Positions 44,839 through 54,485 of a DNA stretch of 64,000 nucleotides are shown in pieces. Below the pieces are notes generated by a model that was given only the letters and a program-made list of their open reading frames with translations, ran no database searches and had not been told where the DNA came from. Location: contig NZ_CP050975.2 of the NCBI RefSeq assembly GCF_012273515.2, positions 7,254,001 through 7,318,000 on the forward strand, in the 5' to 3' direction. Position 1 is the first letter of the stretch; every line of letters starts with the position of its first letter. Source of the DNA: Streptomyces sp. RPA4-2. Its GTDB lineage: Bacteria > Actinomycetota > Actinomycetes > Streptomycetales > Streptomycetaceae. A program made the position numbers and the translations under genes.

Positions 44839-45912
44839 GTGAAACGCCTGCAGTGGCCGAGTTGGATGCCGATCGACCCCTACATCCTGCTGTTGCTCGG
44901 GACGGTGGGCCTCGCGGCCCTCCTTCCGGCGCGCGGCGCGGGCGCCGATGTCGCCTCGGGCGCGTCCACGGCGGCGATCGCCTTCCTCTTCTTCCTGTAC
45001 GGCGCCCGGCTCTCCACCCGGGAGGCGATGGACGGGCTCAAGCACTGGCGGCTCCACGTCACGGTGCTGGCCTGTACCTTCGTCGTCTTCCCGCTGCTCG
45101 GTCTCGCCGCGCGCGGACTCGAACCGGTGTTCCTGACGCACAACCTCTACACCGGCCTGCTCTTCCTGACGCTCGTCCCCTCGACGATCCAGTCGTCGAT
45201 CGCCTTCACCTCCATCGCCCGCGGCAACGTGCCCGCCGCGATCTGCGCCGGCTCCTTCTCCTCGCTCGCGGGCATCGTCGTCACCCCGCTGCTCGCGGCG
45301 GTCCTGCTCGGCAGCAGCGGCGGCGGGTTCTCCGCGGACTCGCTGGTCAAGATCGTGCTGCAACTGCTGGTGCCGTTCCTCGCCGGGCAACTGCTGCGGC
45401 GCTGGATCGGCGGGTTCATCACCCGGAACAAGAGGGTCCTCGGGTACGTCGACCGCGGCTCGATCCTGCTGGTCGTCTACACCGCGTTCAGCGAGGGCAT
45501 GGTGCAGGGCATCTGGCACCAGGTCAGCGCGGTCCGGCTGGCCGGACTGCTGCTCGTCGAGGCCCTGCTGCTCGCGGTGATGCTGGCGCTGACCTGGTAC
45601 GGCGGGAAGGCGCTGGGCTTCGGCCGGGGCGACCGGATCGCGATCCAGTTCGCCGGGTCGAAGAAGTCCCTCGCGTCCGGGCTCCCCATGGCCAGCGTGC
45701 TGTTCGGCGCGCACGCCTCGCTCGCCGTGCTGCCGCTGATGCTCTTCCACCAGATGCAGCTCATGGTGTGCGCGGTGATCGCGAAGCGCCGTGCCCGCGA
45801 TCCCGAGGCGATCGAGGCCGCCGGGGACACCCGGACGGGACGGCTGGCCACGGATCGGAACCCGGGCGCGGGCTCACGAACCGCGGTCGGTACGGCGCGG
45901 CGTTCCGACTGA
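44839..45912 (+). CDS. Bile acid:sodium symporter family transporter (SBF-like)
   Basis: A 357-residue membrane protein with about ten hydrophobic helices, of the SBF-like/DUF4137 branch. Seen features are YILLLLGTVGLAALLP, AIAFLFFLYGARLSTREAM, the conserved TLVPSTIQSSIAFTSIARGN and KKSLASGLPMASVLF, where polar residues in broken helices bind sodium and substrate. The cargo is unknown. The last 40 residues are a charged cytoplasmic tail. Divergently transcribed from a LysR regulator, the likely controller. Confidence 0.88.
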   Translation: MKRLQWPSWMPIDPYILLLLGTVGLAALLPARGAGADVASGASTAAIAFLFFLYGARLSTREAMDGLKHWRLHVTVLACTFVVFPLLGLAARGLEPVFLTHNLYTGLLFLTLVPSTIQSSIAFTSIARGNVPAAICAGSFSSLAGIVVTPLLAAVLLGSSGGGFSADSLVKIVLQLLVPFLAGQLLRRWIGGFITRNKRVLGYVDRGSILLVVYTAFSEGMVQGIWHQVSAVRLAGLLLVEALLLAVMLALTWYGGKALGFGRGDRIAIQFAGSKKSLASGLPMASVLFGAHASLAVLPLMLFHQMQLMVCAVIAKRRARDPEAIEAAGDTRTGRLATDRNPGAGSRTAVGTARRSD

Positions 45913-45958
45913 GATCCCCCCGCGCCGCCGGGGCGGGCGCGCACGGCCGGGCACGCGT

Positions 45959-45993
45959 CGCCGCCCTCCCCGTCGTCGTGGGGGAGGGCGGCG
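45959..45993. terminator. Bidirectional terminator between transporter and sialidase
   Basis: CGCCGCCCTCCCC (45959-45971) and GGGGAGGGCGGCG (45981-45993) form a perfect 13-bp stem with a nine-base loop between the convergent stops at 45912 and 46066. Confidence 0.8.
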
Positions 45994-46065
45994 AGCGGCA
46001 CACCGAAGCCGGCCCCGGGCCACCGCCGTCGTCGTACGTGTGCGCCGTCGGGCACGGACGGGACG

Positions 46066-47955
46066 TCAGCGGCCGCCGCCCACGTGGTCCATCGGCAGAT
46101 ACAGGACGGTGTCCCGGGTCACCTTCCGGTCCGGTGCGGCGGACAGCTCCGCGTCGCTCAACGCCCGGTCGTAGACCCGGACCTCGTCGATCGCTCCGGT
46201 GAAGTAGGCCCGGCTGTCCATCCGTTGCCCCACATGCACCCCGAACGGCGAGTTGCGGCTGACCGATCCGGGCACGTCCGGTGTGCTCAGCGACGTACCG
46301 TCGACGAAGAGCGTGAGCAGTCCGGCGCCCTGGTCCCGGCGCAGCACGAGATGGTGCCACTGGCCGTCGTTGCGGGCGCCCGGGAGTCGTACGGACGCGG
46401 TGGCCGGGGCCGTCGCGCCGTCACGGGTGGTGATCAGCGCGGTGATCCGGTCGGACGCGGGCTCGGCGCGCATCCACACCTGCGGCTGGGTCGTGCCGAT
46501 TCCGCCCATCCACAACAGCGGCTGCTCCCCGGTGGTGGCCGTGTAGCGGAACCACAGGGACGCCGTGAAGTCCTTGGTGCCGAGCGTGAGGCGGTCCTGG
46601 TACGGCAGTCGTACGGCGTCGTCGGCGCCGTCGAACCCCAGGGCGCCGCCCAGGACGCCGGCCGTCTCGTGGGCGCCGCCCAGCACCGCGGCCCGTGCGG
46701 TGTGCGGGGCGAGGTCGGCCGTCGTCGGGTCCGGTCCGCGGCGCGGCGTGAGCCAGTCCTCGGTGAAGCGGGCGAAGCGGATCTCGTCGCGCGCGTCGAC
46801 CGCGCCGCCCTCGTACAGCAGGCCCACGGTGTCACCGCCGATCCGGGTCAGATCCGAGTAGCCGGACCAGTCCGTGGTGACGACCGTGCCGCGGTCCACG
46901 CTGTCCCAGGTGCGGCCGCCGTCGTAGGAGGAACGGATCATCATCGTCCTGCGCCGGTCGGGATCGCCGGGGCAGGCCAGCAGGATCCGGTCGTCCAGGC
47001 GCAGGACGGAGCCCTGGACCTGGGGTGCGTAGAGGTCCGGGAGGTCGCGGAAGGGGGCGGTGAAGCTGTCGCCGCCGTCACGGCTGACGGTCTGGGTGCG
47101 GTGGCCGAGATCGGTGCCGTCCTGCTCGCGTCCGCTGACCAGGACGGCACCGTCGGCGCGCTGGGTGAGCGTCAGCTCGGACGGCTTCTGGCGGAAGGTA
47201 CCGTCGTCGGCGATCGGCCACGAGTCCGTCGCGCCGATCCTCCAGTGGTCGCCGCCGTCGTCGCTGGTGATGAGGGCGGCGTTGTTGGCGGTGACCCGGC
47301 TGCCGTCCCAGGTCTCGGTGTTGACGCCGAAGACGAGGCGTCCGGGGTGCCGGCCGCGGGTCAGCTGGATACCGTGCACGGGGCCGGTGGCGTACCAGGA
47401 GTTCCAGTTCGGCGGGAGGATCTCGTCGCTCAGGTCCCGAGGCCGGGACCAGCTGAGACCGTCGTCGTCGCTGTACTGCAGATGCGGGGTGCGGTCGCAG
47501 GGGACGTCGCAACCGCGGCCGTCCGTGCGGCCCGTGTTGTACGTCTCCGCCAGCACCACGCGGCCGGTCTCGCGGTCCACGACGGGCGCGGGGTTGCCGT
47601 GCGTGTCGCCCGCGCCCTCGTTCACGACCTGGAGCGGGCCCCAGCTGCGGCCGCCGTCCGTCGACCGTTTGACGACGATGTCGATGTCGCCCGCGTCGCC
47701 GCAGTCGTGGACGCGGCCCTCGGCGAACGCCAGCAGGGTGCCCCGCGGGGTCCGTACGACGGCCGGGATGCGGAAGCACGCGTAGCCGGGATCCTGGGCG
47801 GCCTTGAAGAGCACCTGTTGCTCGAACTCGCCCGGCACGGCGCGCTGTTGGGCTCCGGCCGGGCTGGGCAGTGCGATCAGCGCGGCGGCGGTGAGGGCGG
47901 CCGTGAGAACGGCTGCCGCGGTGGATCTCAGACGTGCGCGGAGGCTTGACGGCAT
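46066..47955 (-). CDS. Secreted exo-alpha-sialidase with C-terminal LamG-like domain
   Basis: A 629-residue extracellular sialidase (GH33 type). A signal peptide covers residues 1-35 (ending SPAGA). The six-bladed propeller carries the FRIP motif YACFRIPAVVRTP, Asp-boxes STDGGRSWG, SDDDGLSWS, SRDGGDSF and SYDGGRTW, and late catalytic Tyr/Glu candidates in WSGYSDLT and LLYEGGAV. Residues about 430-605 form a LamG/concanavalin-like binding domain (DFTASLWFRYTA, GQWHHLVLRRD, GAIDEVRVYDRAL). It removes terminal sialic acids from glycans. No sialate catabolic genes are in the window. Confidence 0.9.
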   Translation of the reverse strand: MPSSLRARLRSTAAAVLTAALTAAALIALPSPAGAQQRAVPGEFEQQVLFKAAQDPGYACFRIPAVVRTPRGTLLAFAEGRVHDCGDAGDIDIVVKRSTDGGRSWGPLQVVNEGAGDTHGNPAPVVDRETGRVVLAETYNTGRTDGRGCDVPCDRTPHLQYSDDDGLSWSRPRDLSDEILPPNWNSWYATGPVHGIQLTRGRHPGRLVFGVNTETWDGSRVTANNAALITSDDGGDHWRIGATDSWPIADDGTFRQKPSELTLTQRADGAVLVSGREQDGTDLGHRTQTVSRDGGDSFTAPFRDLPDLYAPQVQGSVLRLDDRILLACPGDPDRRRTMMIRSSYDGGRTWDSVDRGTVVTTDWSGYSDLTRIGGDTVGLLYEGGAVDARDEIRFARFTEDWLTPRRGPDPTTADLAPHTARAAVLGGAHETAGVLGGALGFDGADDAVRLPYQDRLTLGTKDFTASLWFRYTATTGEQPLLWMGGIGTTQPQVWMRAEPASDRITALITTRDGATAPATASVRLPGARNDGQWHHLVLRRDQGAGLLTLFVDGTSLSTPDVPGSVSRNSPFGVHVGQRMDSRAYFTGAIDEVRVYDRALSDAELSAAPDRKVTRDTVLYLPMDHVGGGR

Positions 47956-48321
47956 GGTGCGACCTGCCCTTCATGCGTCTGGGCGACCTGGGTGTTCCGG
48001 AGGTCGGACATCCGACATCCGACGTCCGACGTGCGGGCCACAGACGCTACTTGGGCCCTCAAGCACCCCACAAGGAGCATGCACCGGTCGTGTTCACGCC
48101 AGATTTTGCGGGGCTCGCGCCGTGCGGGGCCCGCGCCGCGCGGTTCGCCCACCGCGCGCCGTACGGGACGCTCCCGCCGTCCGGGTCGCGGACGACGAAC
48201 CGGCCGCGCGCGGCGAGCGGCGACTCGCGGACCCCGCGCCTGACGGCCGAACGGGATCAGTTCATGGGTTTGTTGATCCGGATTTCCGGTACGGACGGCT
48301 AAGGACGGCTAACGTTCCGTC
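47956..48321. other. Divergent intergenic region with short tandem repeat
   Basis: About 365 bases between the sialidase and isochorismatase-like genes. Three 7-base units ACATCCG, ACATCCG, ACGTCCG (48008-48028) plus a partial fourth lie 50-75 bases upstream of the sialidase start and may be a regulator site. The rest shows no ORF or hairpin I would defend. Confidence 0.45.
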
Positions 48322-48864
48322 ATGACCGCACCCCGAACCGCACCCCGCCTCGCCCTCGATCCCGCGCGCACCGCCCTGGTGCTCGTGGATCTGATGGACC
48401 GTATCGTCGGGCTGCCCGTGGAACCCCGCGACGGCACCGCAGTCCTCTCCGCCGCCGAGGAGCTGGCGACCGCCTTCCGCAAGGCGGGCGCGCTCGTCGT
48501 CCTGGTCCGGGTCGAGCGGCCCGGGGCGGCCGAGCAGCCGCCCGGCAGCGGCCTGGTCGCCGGACTCTCCGCGCAGGGCGACCTGGAGATCGTCAAGCGG
48601 TCCATCGGCGGATTCCAGGGCACCGGTCTCGACGACCGTTTGCGGGAACGCGGCATCTCCACGCTGGTGTTCGGCGGAATCGCCACCAACCTCGGGGTCG
48701 AGTCCACCGCCCGCGCCGCCGGAGACCTCGGCTACGACCTGGTCTTCGCCGAGGACGCGATGGCCGCCCTCACCGCCGCCGAGCACGAGGCCTCCGTCCG
48801 CCTCGACTTCCCCCGGCTGGGCACGGTCGTCACCGTCGGGCAGGTGCGCTTCAGCGCCGGGTGA
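48322..48864 (+). CDS. Isochorismatase-family (cysteine hydrolase fold) protein
   Basis: A 180-residue protein of the isochorismatase-like fold. The acidic residue is in TALVLVDLMDRIVG, the conserved Lys in IVKRSIGGFQGTGLD, and the cis-peptide region in VFGGIATNLGVESTARAAGDLGYD. The position of the nucleophilic Cys found in nicotinamidases is Gly, as in true isochorismatases, so it is unlikely to be an amidase of the cysteine type. No siderophore genes are adjacent, and the substrate is unknown. Confidence 0.82.
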   Translation: MTAPRTAPRLALDPARTALVLVDLMDRIVGLPVEPRDGTAVLSAAEELATAFRKAGALVVLVRVERPGAAEQPPGSGLVAGLSAQGDLEIVKRSIGGFQGTGLDDRLRERGISTLVFGGIATNLGVESTARAAGDLGYDLVFAEDAMAALTAAEHEASVRLDFPRLGTVVTVGQVRFSAG

Positions 48865-49008
48865 GTGAGCCGAAGGGGTCCTGGGGCCCGCGCACCGGCC
48901 GGCACCCGCCGGGGCGGACCGGGCCCGGACAGGACACAGCGGGACCCCTTCGGCGCAGGGGGCGCTCCCCGCCGGTCGGGGCCCCGCCGCCGTGTCGCGG
49001 GGAGCCGG

Positions 49009-49866
49009 TCAGCCCTGGGCGGCCGCGGCCCGCAGGGCGATACGGTGCTCGCCCGCGTACACGTTCATGGAGGCGCCGCGCAGGAAACCGACCAGGGTCA
49101 GGCCCGACTCCGCGGCGAGGTCCACGGCCAGGGACGACGGGGCCGAGACCGCCGCGAGCACCGGGATGCCCGCCATGACCGCCTTCTGCGCCAGCTCGAA
49201 GGAGGCCCGCCCCGACACCAGCAGGACGGTCCGGGAGAGCGGGAGCCTGCCGTCCTGCAGGGCGCGCCCGACCAGCTTGTCGACCGCGTTGTGCCGGCCC
49301 ACGTCCTCGCGTACGTCGAGGAGCTCGCCGTCCTCGGTGAACAGCGCCGCGGCGTGCAGACCCCCGGTCCGGTCGAAGACCCGCTGCGCCGTACGCAGCC
49401 GGTCGGGGAGGACGGCGAGGAGTGCGGGCTCCAGCCGGACCGGGGGAGCGTCGTCACCGTCGTCGATGGTCCAGCGCGCCGTCGTGCGGACCGCGTCCAG
49501 GCTCGCCTTGCCGCACAGACCGCAGGACGACGTCGTGTAGACGTTGCGTTCGAGGGTGATGTCGGGCATGACGACGCCGGGCGCCGTCCGTACGTCCACG
49601 ACGTTGTACGTGTTCGAGCCGTCCGCCGTCGCTCCCGCGCAGTAGACGATGCTCTGCAGCTCGTCCGCCCGGCCGAGGACCCCCTCGCTGACCAGGAAGC
49701 CCGCCGCGAGCGCGAAGTCGTCGCCCGGGGTGCGCATGGTGATGGCGATCGCCTTGCCGTTGAGGCGGATCTCCAGGGGTTCCTCGGCGACCAGTGTGTC
49801 GGGGCGGGTGCTCTCGGCCCCGTCCCGGATGCGGATCACCTTGCGTCGTTCCGTGACTCGTCCCAT
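49009..49866 (-). CDS. fdhD: Formate dehydrogenase accessory sulfurtransferase FdhD
   Basis: A 285-residue FdhD, which transfers sulfur from a cysteine desulfurase to the molybdenum cofactor so that formate dehydrogenase becomes active. The essential CxxC loop is TTSSCGLCGKASLDA (about residues 113-127). Other hallmarks are VAEEPLEIRLNGK, MRTPGDDFALAAGFL, DVGRHNAVDKLVG and VSGRASFELAQKA. AGGAC precedes the ATG. It starts seven bases after the stop of the iron-sulfur subunit gene and is the last gene of the formate dehydrogenase operon. Confidence 0.95.
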   Translation of the reverse strand: MGRVTERRKVIRIRDGAESTRPDTLVAEEPLEIRLNGKAIAITMRTPGDDFALAAGFLVSEGVLGRADELQSIVYCAGATADGSNTYNVVDVRTAPGVVMPDITLERNVYTTSSCGLCGKASLDAVRTTARWTIDDGDDAPPVRLEPALLAVLPDRLRTAQRVFDRTGGLHAAALFTEDGELLDVREDVGRHNAVDKLVGRALQDGRLPLSRTVLLVSGRASFELAQKAVMAGIPVLAAVSAPSSLAVDLAAESGLTLVGFLRGASMNVYAGEHRIALRAAAAQG

Positions 49867-49873
49867 GTCCTGA

Positions 49874-50734
49874 TCAGTCCCGGTTCTGTACGTGCTGGTA
49901 GCCGAAGCGGCCCTTGATGCAGAGATTGCCGTGGGTCACCGGGTTGTCGTGCGGAGAGGTGACCTTGACGATCTCATTGTCCTGCACGTGCAGCGTGAGG
50001 TTGCAGCCCACACCGCAGTAGGCGCACACCGTGGTCGTCGCGGTCTGCGCCGACTCGTCCCACGTACCCGCCTCCCGCATGTCGAACTCCGACCTGAAGG
50101 AGAGCGCGCCCGTCGGGCACACCTCGATGCAGTTCCCGCAGTACACGCACGCCGAGTCGGTCAGCGGGGCGTCGTGCTCCACGGCGATCCGGGCGTCGAA
50201 GCCGCGTCCGGAGACCGAGATCGCGAAGGTGTTCTGCCACTGGTCGCCACAGGCGTCCACGCACTTGTAGCAGAGGACGCACTTGGCGTAGTCGCGCACG
50301 TACAGGGTGTTGTCGATCCGGGGTTCCTCCTCGACGCGGGCGGCGTCGGGGCCGTACCGGTCCGGCTCGGCCCCGTACTCCTCGATCCACCCCGCCACCC
50401 CGGGAGTGGTCGAGAGGTCCACCGAGGAGGCGAGCAGTTCGAGGACGATCCGGCGGCTGTGGCGGACGCGCTCGGTGTCCGTCCGCACCCGCATGCCCTC
50501 CTCCGCCCCGCGCGAGCAGGCCGGAGCGAGGGTGCGGGCGCCCTCGACCTCGACGACACAGAGCCGGCAGGCGTTCTTCGGGGTCAGCGTGTCGCCCTGG
50601 CACAGGGTGGGGACGTCCTTGCCCGCGGAACGGCAGGCGTCGAGGATCGTCGATCCCTCCGGCGCGCGCACCGGTTCACCGTCAAGGGTGAACTCGAGCA
50701 GCCGGCGGGGAGTCCCGAGCGGTATCGCGGTCAT
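49874..50734 (-). CDS. Formate dehydrogenase iron-sulfur subunit (NuoG-like N-part plus molybdopterin Fe4S4 domain)
   Basis: A 286-residue electron-transfer subunit. Cys45, 56, 59 and 73 give a plant-type [2Fe-2S] site. Cys152/155/158/162 and Cys196/199/202/206 give two ferredoxin-type [4Fe-4S] sites. Cys237/240/244/272 (CAYCGVGC and NLCIKGRFG) form the [4Fe-4S] domain that in ordinary formate dehydrogenases is the start of the molybdenum polypeptide itself. The protein ends exactly where that polypeptide would continue. It would wire the molybdenum site to the NuoEF-like subunit. Its start overlaps the upstream stop by four bases. Confidence 0.88.
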   Translation of the reverse strand: MTAIPLGTPRRLLEFTLDGEPVRAPEGSTILDACRSAGKDVPTLCQGDTLTPKNACRLCVVEVEGARTLAPACSRGAEEGMRVRTDTERVRHSRRIVLELLASSVDLSTTPGVAGWIEEYGAEPDRYGPDAARVEEEPRIDNTLYVRDYAKCVLCYKCVDACGDQWQNTFAISVSGRGFDARIAVEHDAPLTDSACVYCGNCIEVCPTGALSFRSEFDMREAGTWDESAQTATTTVCAYCGVGCNLTLHVQDNEIVKVTSPHDNPVTHGNLCIKGRFGYQHVQNRD

Positions 50735-52554
50735 TCGTACGCCCCCAGACGGTCGATCGCGGATTCCACGGCGTTCCACGCGGTCTGTCCCAGACCGCAG
50801 ATCGAGGCGTCCCGCATCGCGCGGCCGACCTCTCTCAACAGGGCGATGTCGTCCCCCGCGGCCGCGCCGGTGCGCTCGGCGATCCGGTGCAGCGCCTCCT
50901 CCTGGCGCACGGTCCCGACCCGGCAGGGCACGCACTGCCCGCACGACTCGTCACGGAAGAACGCGGCGATCCGCAGCAGCAGGCGCGGGAGGGGGACCGA
51001 GTCGTCGAAGGCCATGACCACGCCCGAGCCGAGGGTCGTGCCCGCCTCCCGGGTGCCCTCGAAGGTGAGCGGGACGTCCAGTTCGTCGGGCCGTACGAAG
51101 CCGCCCGCCGCGCCGCCGAGCAGCACCGCCCGCAGACCCTCCCGTACGCCCGCCAGCTCAAGCAGCTCTCCCAGCGTCGCCCCGAAGGGCAGTTCGTAGA
51201 CGCCGGGCCGCTCCACGCTCCCCGACACGCAGTACAGCTTCGGGCCGGTGGAGCCTGGGGTGCCGATCGCCGCGTACGCCTCGGCGCCCATGGTGAGGAC
51301 CGGCAGGACGTTCACGAGCGTCTCGACGTTGTTCTCGGCGGTGGGCCTGCCGAACAGGCCCTTCTCCACGGGGAAGGGCGGCTTGGAACGCGGCTCGCCC
51401 CGGTGGCCCTCGATCGAGTTGAACAGGGCGGTCTCCTCGCCGCAGATGTACGCGCCCGCGCCACGCCGGATCTCGATGTCGAAGGCGTACCCCTGCCCGA
51501 GGACGTCGTCACCGAGCAGCCCCCGCGCACGTGCCTGGCCGATGGCGTGCTCCATGCGGCGCAGGGCGCGCGGGTACTCGCCCCGCAGATACAGATAGCC
51601 CCGGTGTGCGCCGACCGCGTAGGCCGCGACCGTCATCGCCTCGACGAGCGCGTACGGGTCGCCCTCCATGACCACCCGGTCCTTGAAGGTGCCCGGCTCG
51701 GACTCGTCGGCGTTGCACACGAGATAGTGGGGTGTGTCGGGCGCGGACGCCGTGGCCCGCCATTTGCGGCCGGTGGGGAAGGCGGCCCCGCCCCGCCCGA
51801 CCAGGCCCGCGTCGGTGACCTCGCGGATGACCCCGGCGGGGCCGAGCGCGAAGGCCCGCCGCAGCGCGGTGTACCCGCCGTGCGCCCGGTAGTCGTCCAG
51901 GTCGGCGGGGTCGGCCACGCCGACGCGGCCCAGCAGTATGAGGGAGGGGTCGCCGGCCTGTGGGAGGGCCCTCTCCGCGGGCGGTTCCTCGGCCGCCGAG
52001 CCGGGCGCGCTCGCCGTCAGCACGGCCCGCTCGACGGTGGCGGGCGCCGCCACGGCCGTCCGCACCGGATCGCCCGCCCTGACCGCGAGCGCGGCCGGGG
52101 CCCGCTCGCACAGGCCGAGGCAGGGGCCGCGCTGCACGGTCACCCCGCTGCCGGGGCCGAGCCGGGACTCGACCCCCTCGCACAGCTGCTGGGCCCCCGC
52201 CGCCATGCACGCCAGGTCCGTGCAGACGTGGAGCACGGTCGCCGGGCGCGGCTTCAGCGAGAACATCGCGTAGAAGGTCGCGACACCGTACGCCTCCGCC
52301 GGCGGTACGGTCAGCCGGCGGCACAGATAACCGAGCGCGCCCTCGCTGATCCAGCCGACCCGGTCGTTGACGGCGTGCAGCCCCGGCAGCAGCAGGTCCC
52401 GGCGCGCGCGGGCCTCGCGGCCACCGCGCGCCCACCTGAGGTCGGCGTCGGACCGGTCGGCGCCCTCCCACGAGGACTCCGGAGGACCGAGCAGCGCGTC
52501 GACGGCCGCCCGCTCCTCGTCCGTCGGCTTGCTGTCACCGAAGTGCAGATCCAT
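50731..52554 (-). CDS. NuoE-NuoF fusion: NADH-binding diaphorase subunit of formate dehydrogenase
   Basis: A 607-residue fusion. Residues 1-190 are NuoE-like, with [2Fe-2S] ligands Cys111, Cys116, Cys145 and Cys149 (VCTDLACMAAG, GPCLGLCERAP). Residues about 225-607 are NuoF-like, with the NADH/FMN loop GRGGAAFPTGRKW, GAGAYICGEETAL and the [4Fe-4S] site ESCGQCVPCRVGT plus a later CGLGQ. It would pass electrons from formate to NAD. The start ATG (52554) lies eight bases after the catalytic gene; the end overlaps the next start (ATGA). In other soluble formate dehydrogenases these are two separate proteins. Confidence 0.9.
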   Translation of the reverse strand: MDLHFGDSKPTDEERAAVDALLGPPESSWEGADRSDADLRWARGGREARARRDLLLPGLHAVNDRVGWISEGALGYLCRRLTVPPAEAYGVATFYAMFSLKPRPATVLHVCTDLACMAAGAQQLCEGVESRLGPGSGVTVQRGPCLGLCERAPAALAVRAGDPVRTAVAAPATVERAVLTASAPGSAAEEPPAERALPQAGDPSLILLGRVGVADPADLDDYRAHGGYTALRRAFALGPAGVIREVTDAGLVGRGGAAFPTGRKWRATASAPDTPHYLVCNADESEPGTFKDRVVMEGDPYALVEAMTVAAYAVGAHRGYLYLRGEYPRALRRMEHAIGQARARGLLGDDVLGQGYAFDIEIRRGAGAYICGEETALFNSIEGHRGEPRSKPPFPVEKGLFGRPTAENNVETLVNVLPVLTMGAEAYAAIGTPGSTGPKLYCVSGSVERPGVYELPFGATLGELLELAGVREGLRAVLLGGAAGGFVRPDELDVPLTFEGTREAGTTLGSGVVMAFDDSVPLPRLLLRIAAFFRDESCGQCVPCRVGTVRQEEALHRIAERTGAAAGDDIALLREVGRAMRDASICGLGQTAWNAVESAIDRLGAYE

Positions 52555-52562
52555 GTCCCGCC

Positions 52563-54485
52563 TCAGCTCCTCACGGTCGCGACCGGCAGCTTGTCGATCC
52601 GGATCGCCGACGCCTTGAACTCCGCCGTCCCGGCGATCGGACAGTTCGCCTCGATCGTCAGCCGGTTGGTGTCCACGTCGTCGGGAAAGTGCATCGTCAT
52701 GAACGCCAGCCCGGGGCGCAGCGCGGTGTCGACCCACACGGGTGCCAGGACGGAGCCCCGGCGTGAGGAGACCCTGACCTCCTCGCCCACCACGACCCCG
52801 TAGCGCTCCGCGTCCTCCGGACACAGCTCGACGTACTCGCCGCGCCGCAGCGGGGAAGCGAAACCGCCGCTCTGCACACCGGTGTTGTAGGAGTCGAGCC
52901 GCCGCCCGGTGGTGAGCCGGATCGGGTAGGTCTCGTCCGTCAGGTCCACCGGAGGGTCGTGCCGGACGAGCCCGAAGGGCGCGCGCCGGCCGCGCATGGC
53001 GGGGTCGTCTGCCCACAACCGGCCGTGCAGATAGGTCGGTTCGAGACGGGTGGGGTCCGGGCAGGGCCACTGGATGCCCTGCTCCTCCTCCAGGCGTGCG
53101 TACGTCATCCCGTAGTGGTCCGGGGAGAGCGAGCGCAGTTCGTTCCAGACGGCCTCGGAGTCGGCGTACCTCCACTCGTGTCCGAGGCGCGCGGCGAGGT
53201 CGCGGAGGATGTCGATGTCCTCCCGGGCCTCGCCGGGCGGGGTCACCGCCGCGCGCACCCGCTGGACGCGCCGTTCGCTGTTGGTGGTGGTGCCCTCGGT
53301 CTCCGCCCACCCGGCGGTCGCGGGCAGCACCACGTCGGCGAGTTCGGCCGTCCTGGTGAGGAAGATGTCCTGGACGACGAGGAAGTCGAGGGCGCGAAGC
53401 CGGCGGACGGCCTGCTCGCTGTCGGCCTCCGACTGCGCCGGGTTCTCGCCGATGCAGTAGACCGCCTTGAGAGTGCCCTCCTCCATCGCCTCGAACATCT
53501 CCGTCAGGTTCAGCCCGTAGTGCGGCTCGATGACGGTGTCCCAGGCGGACTCGAACTTCGTCCGCGCGTCGGGGTCGAGGATGTCCTGGAAGCCGGGGAG
53601 CCGGTTGGGGATGGCGCCCATGTCGCCACCGCCCTGGACGTTGTTCTGGCCGCGCAACGGTTGCAGCCCGGAGCCGTGGCGGCCCACGTGACCCGTCAGC
53701 AGGGACAGGTTGATCAACGCGCGGACGTTGTCGGTGCCGTTGTGGTGCTCGGTGATGCCGAGTGTCCAGCACAGCTGGACGCGTTCGGCGCGGGCGTACG
53801 CGTGGGCCAACTCCCTGATCGCGGAGGCCGGTACGCCCGTGACCTTCTCCGCGAGGGACAGCGTCCAGGGTTCGACGAGCCGCTCGTACTGCTCGAACCC
53901 GCTGGTCGCCCGTCGGACGAAGGCGTGGTTGGCGAGGCCCGCGTGGATGATCTCGCGGCCGATCGCGTGCGCCATCGGGATGTCGGTGCCGACGTTCAGA
54001 CCGAGCCAGCCCTCCGCCCACTCGGCCGTCGACGTGCGGCGCGGGTCGACCGCGTACATCCGGGCGCCGTTCCTGATCCCCTTCAGCACGTGCTGGAAGA
54101 AGATGGGGTGCGCGAAGCGGGCGTTGGAGCCCCACATCACCACGAGGTCGGTCTCCTCGACCTCCGCGTACGAGGAGGTCCCGCCGCCCGAGCCGAAGGC
54201 GGCCGAGAGACCGGCGACGCTCGGGGCGTGACAGGTGCGGTTGCAGGAGTCGACGTTGTTGGTGCCCATGACGACCCGCGCGAACTTCTGGGCCACGTAG
54301 TTCATCTCGTTGGTCGCGCGGGCGCAGGAGAACAGGCCGAACGCGCCGCGCGCGGCTCGCAGCCCCGCGGCCGCGCGGCTCAGGGCCTCGTCCCAGCCGG
54401 CCTGCCGGAAGGGTTCGTCGCGGCTGTCCCGCACCAGCGGATGCGTGAGCCGTGTGTAGATCCTCGGGTCGCGTTTCTTCCTCAT
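52563..54485 (-). CDS. Formate dehydrogenase catalytic (molybdopterin) subunit lacking the N-terminal Fe4S4 domain
   Basis: A 640-residue bis-MGD oxidoreductase. The active-site region is NNVDSCNRTCHAPSVAG with Cys85 as the metal ligand followed by the catalytic His86, as in Cys-type formate dehydrogenases. LRGQNNVQGGGDMGAIPN, IGENPAQSEAD and the C-terminal dinucleotide-binding domain (YPIRLTTGRRLDSYNTGVQS) are present. The normal N-terminal CxxCxxxC...C [4Fe-4S] domain is missing; the protein starts MRKKRDPRIYTRLTHPLVRD, which is where that domain usually ends. The domain is found in the iron-sulfur gene 2 kb downstream. Start overlaps the upstream reductase stop (ATGA). Confidence 0.9.
   Translation of the reverse strand: MRKKRDPRIYTRLTHPLVRDSRDEPFRQAGWDEALSRAAAGLRAARGAFGLFSCARATNEMNYVAQKFARVVMGTNNVDSCNRTCHAPSVAGLSAAFGSGGGTSSYAEVEETDLVVMWGSNARFAHPIFFQHVLKGIRNGARMYAVDPRRTSTAEWAEGWLGLNVGTDIPMAHAIGREIIHAGLANHAFVRRATSGFEQYERLVEPWTLSLAEKVTGVPASAIRELAHAYARAERVQLCWTLGITEHHNGTDNVRALINLSLLTGHVGRHGSGLQPLRGQNNVQGGGDMGAIPNRLPGFQDILDPDARTKFESAWDTVIEPHYGLNLTEMFEAMEEGTLKAVYCIGENPAQSEADSEQAVRRLRALDFLVVQDIFLTRTAELADVVLPATAGWAETEGTTTNSERRVQRVRAAVTPPGEAREDIDILRDLAARLGHEWRYADSEAVWNELRSLSPDHYGMTYARLEEEQGIQWPCPDPTRLEPTYLHGRLWADDPAMRGRRAPFGLVRHDPPVDLTDETYPIRLTTGRRLDSYNTGVQSGGFASPLRRGEYVELCPEDAERYGVVVGEEVRVSSRRGSVLAPVWVDTALRPGLAFMTMHFPDDVDTNRLTIEANCPIAGTAEFKASAIRIDKLPVATVRS

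Noticed and set aside
48322..48864. Inactive isochorismatase because the Cys is absent
   Set aside because: True isochorismatases also lack that Cys, so its absence alone does not imply loss of function.
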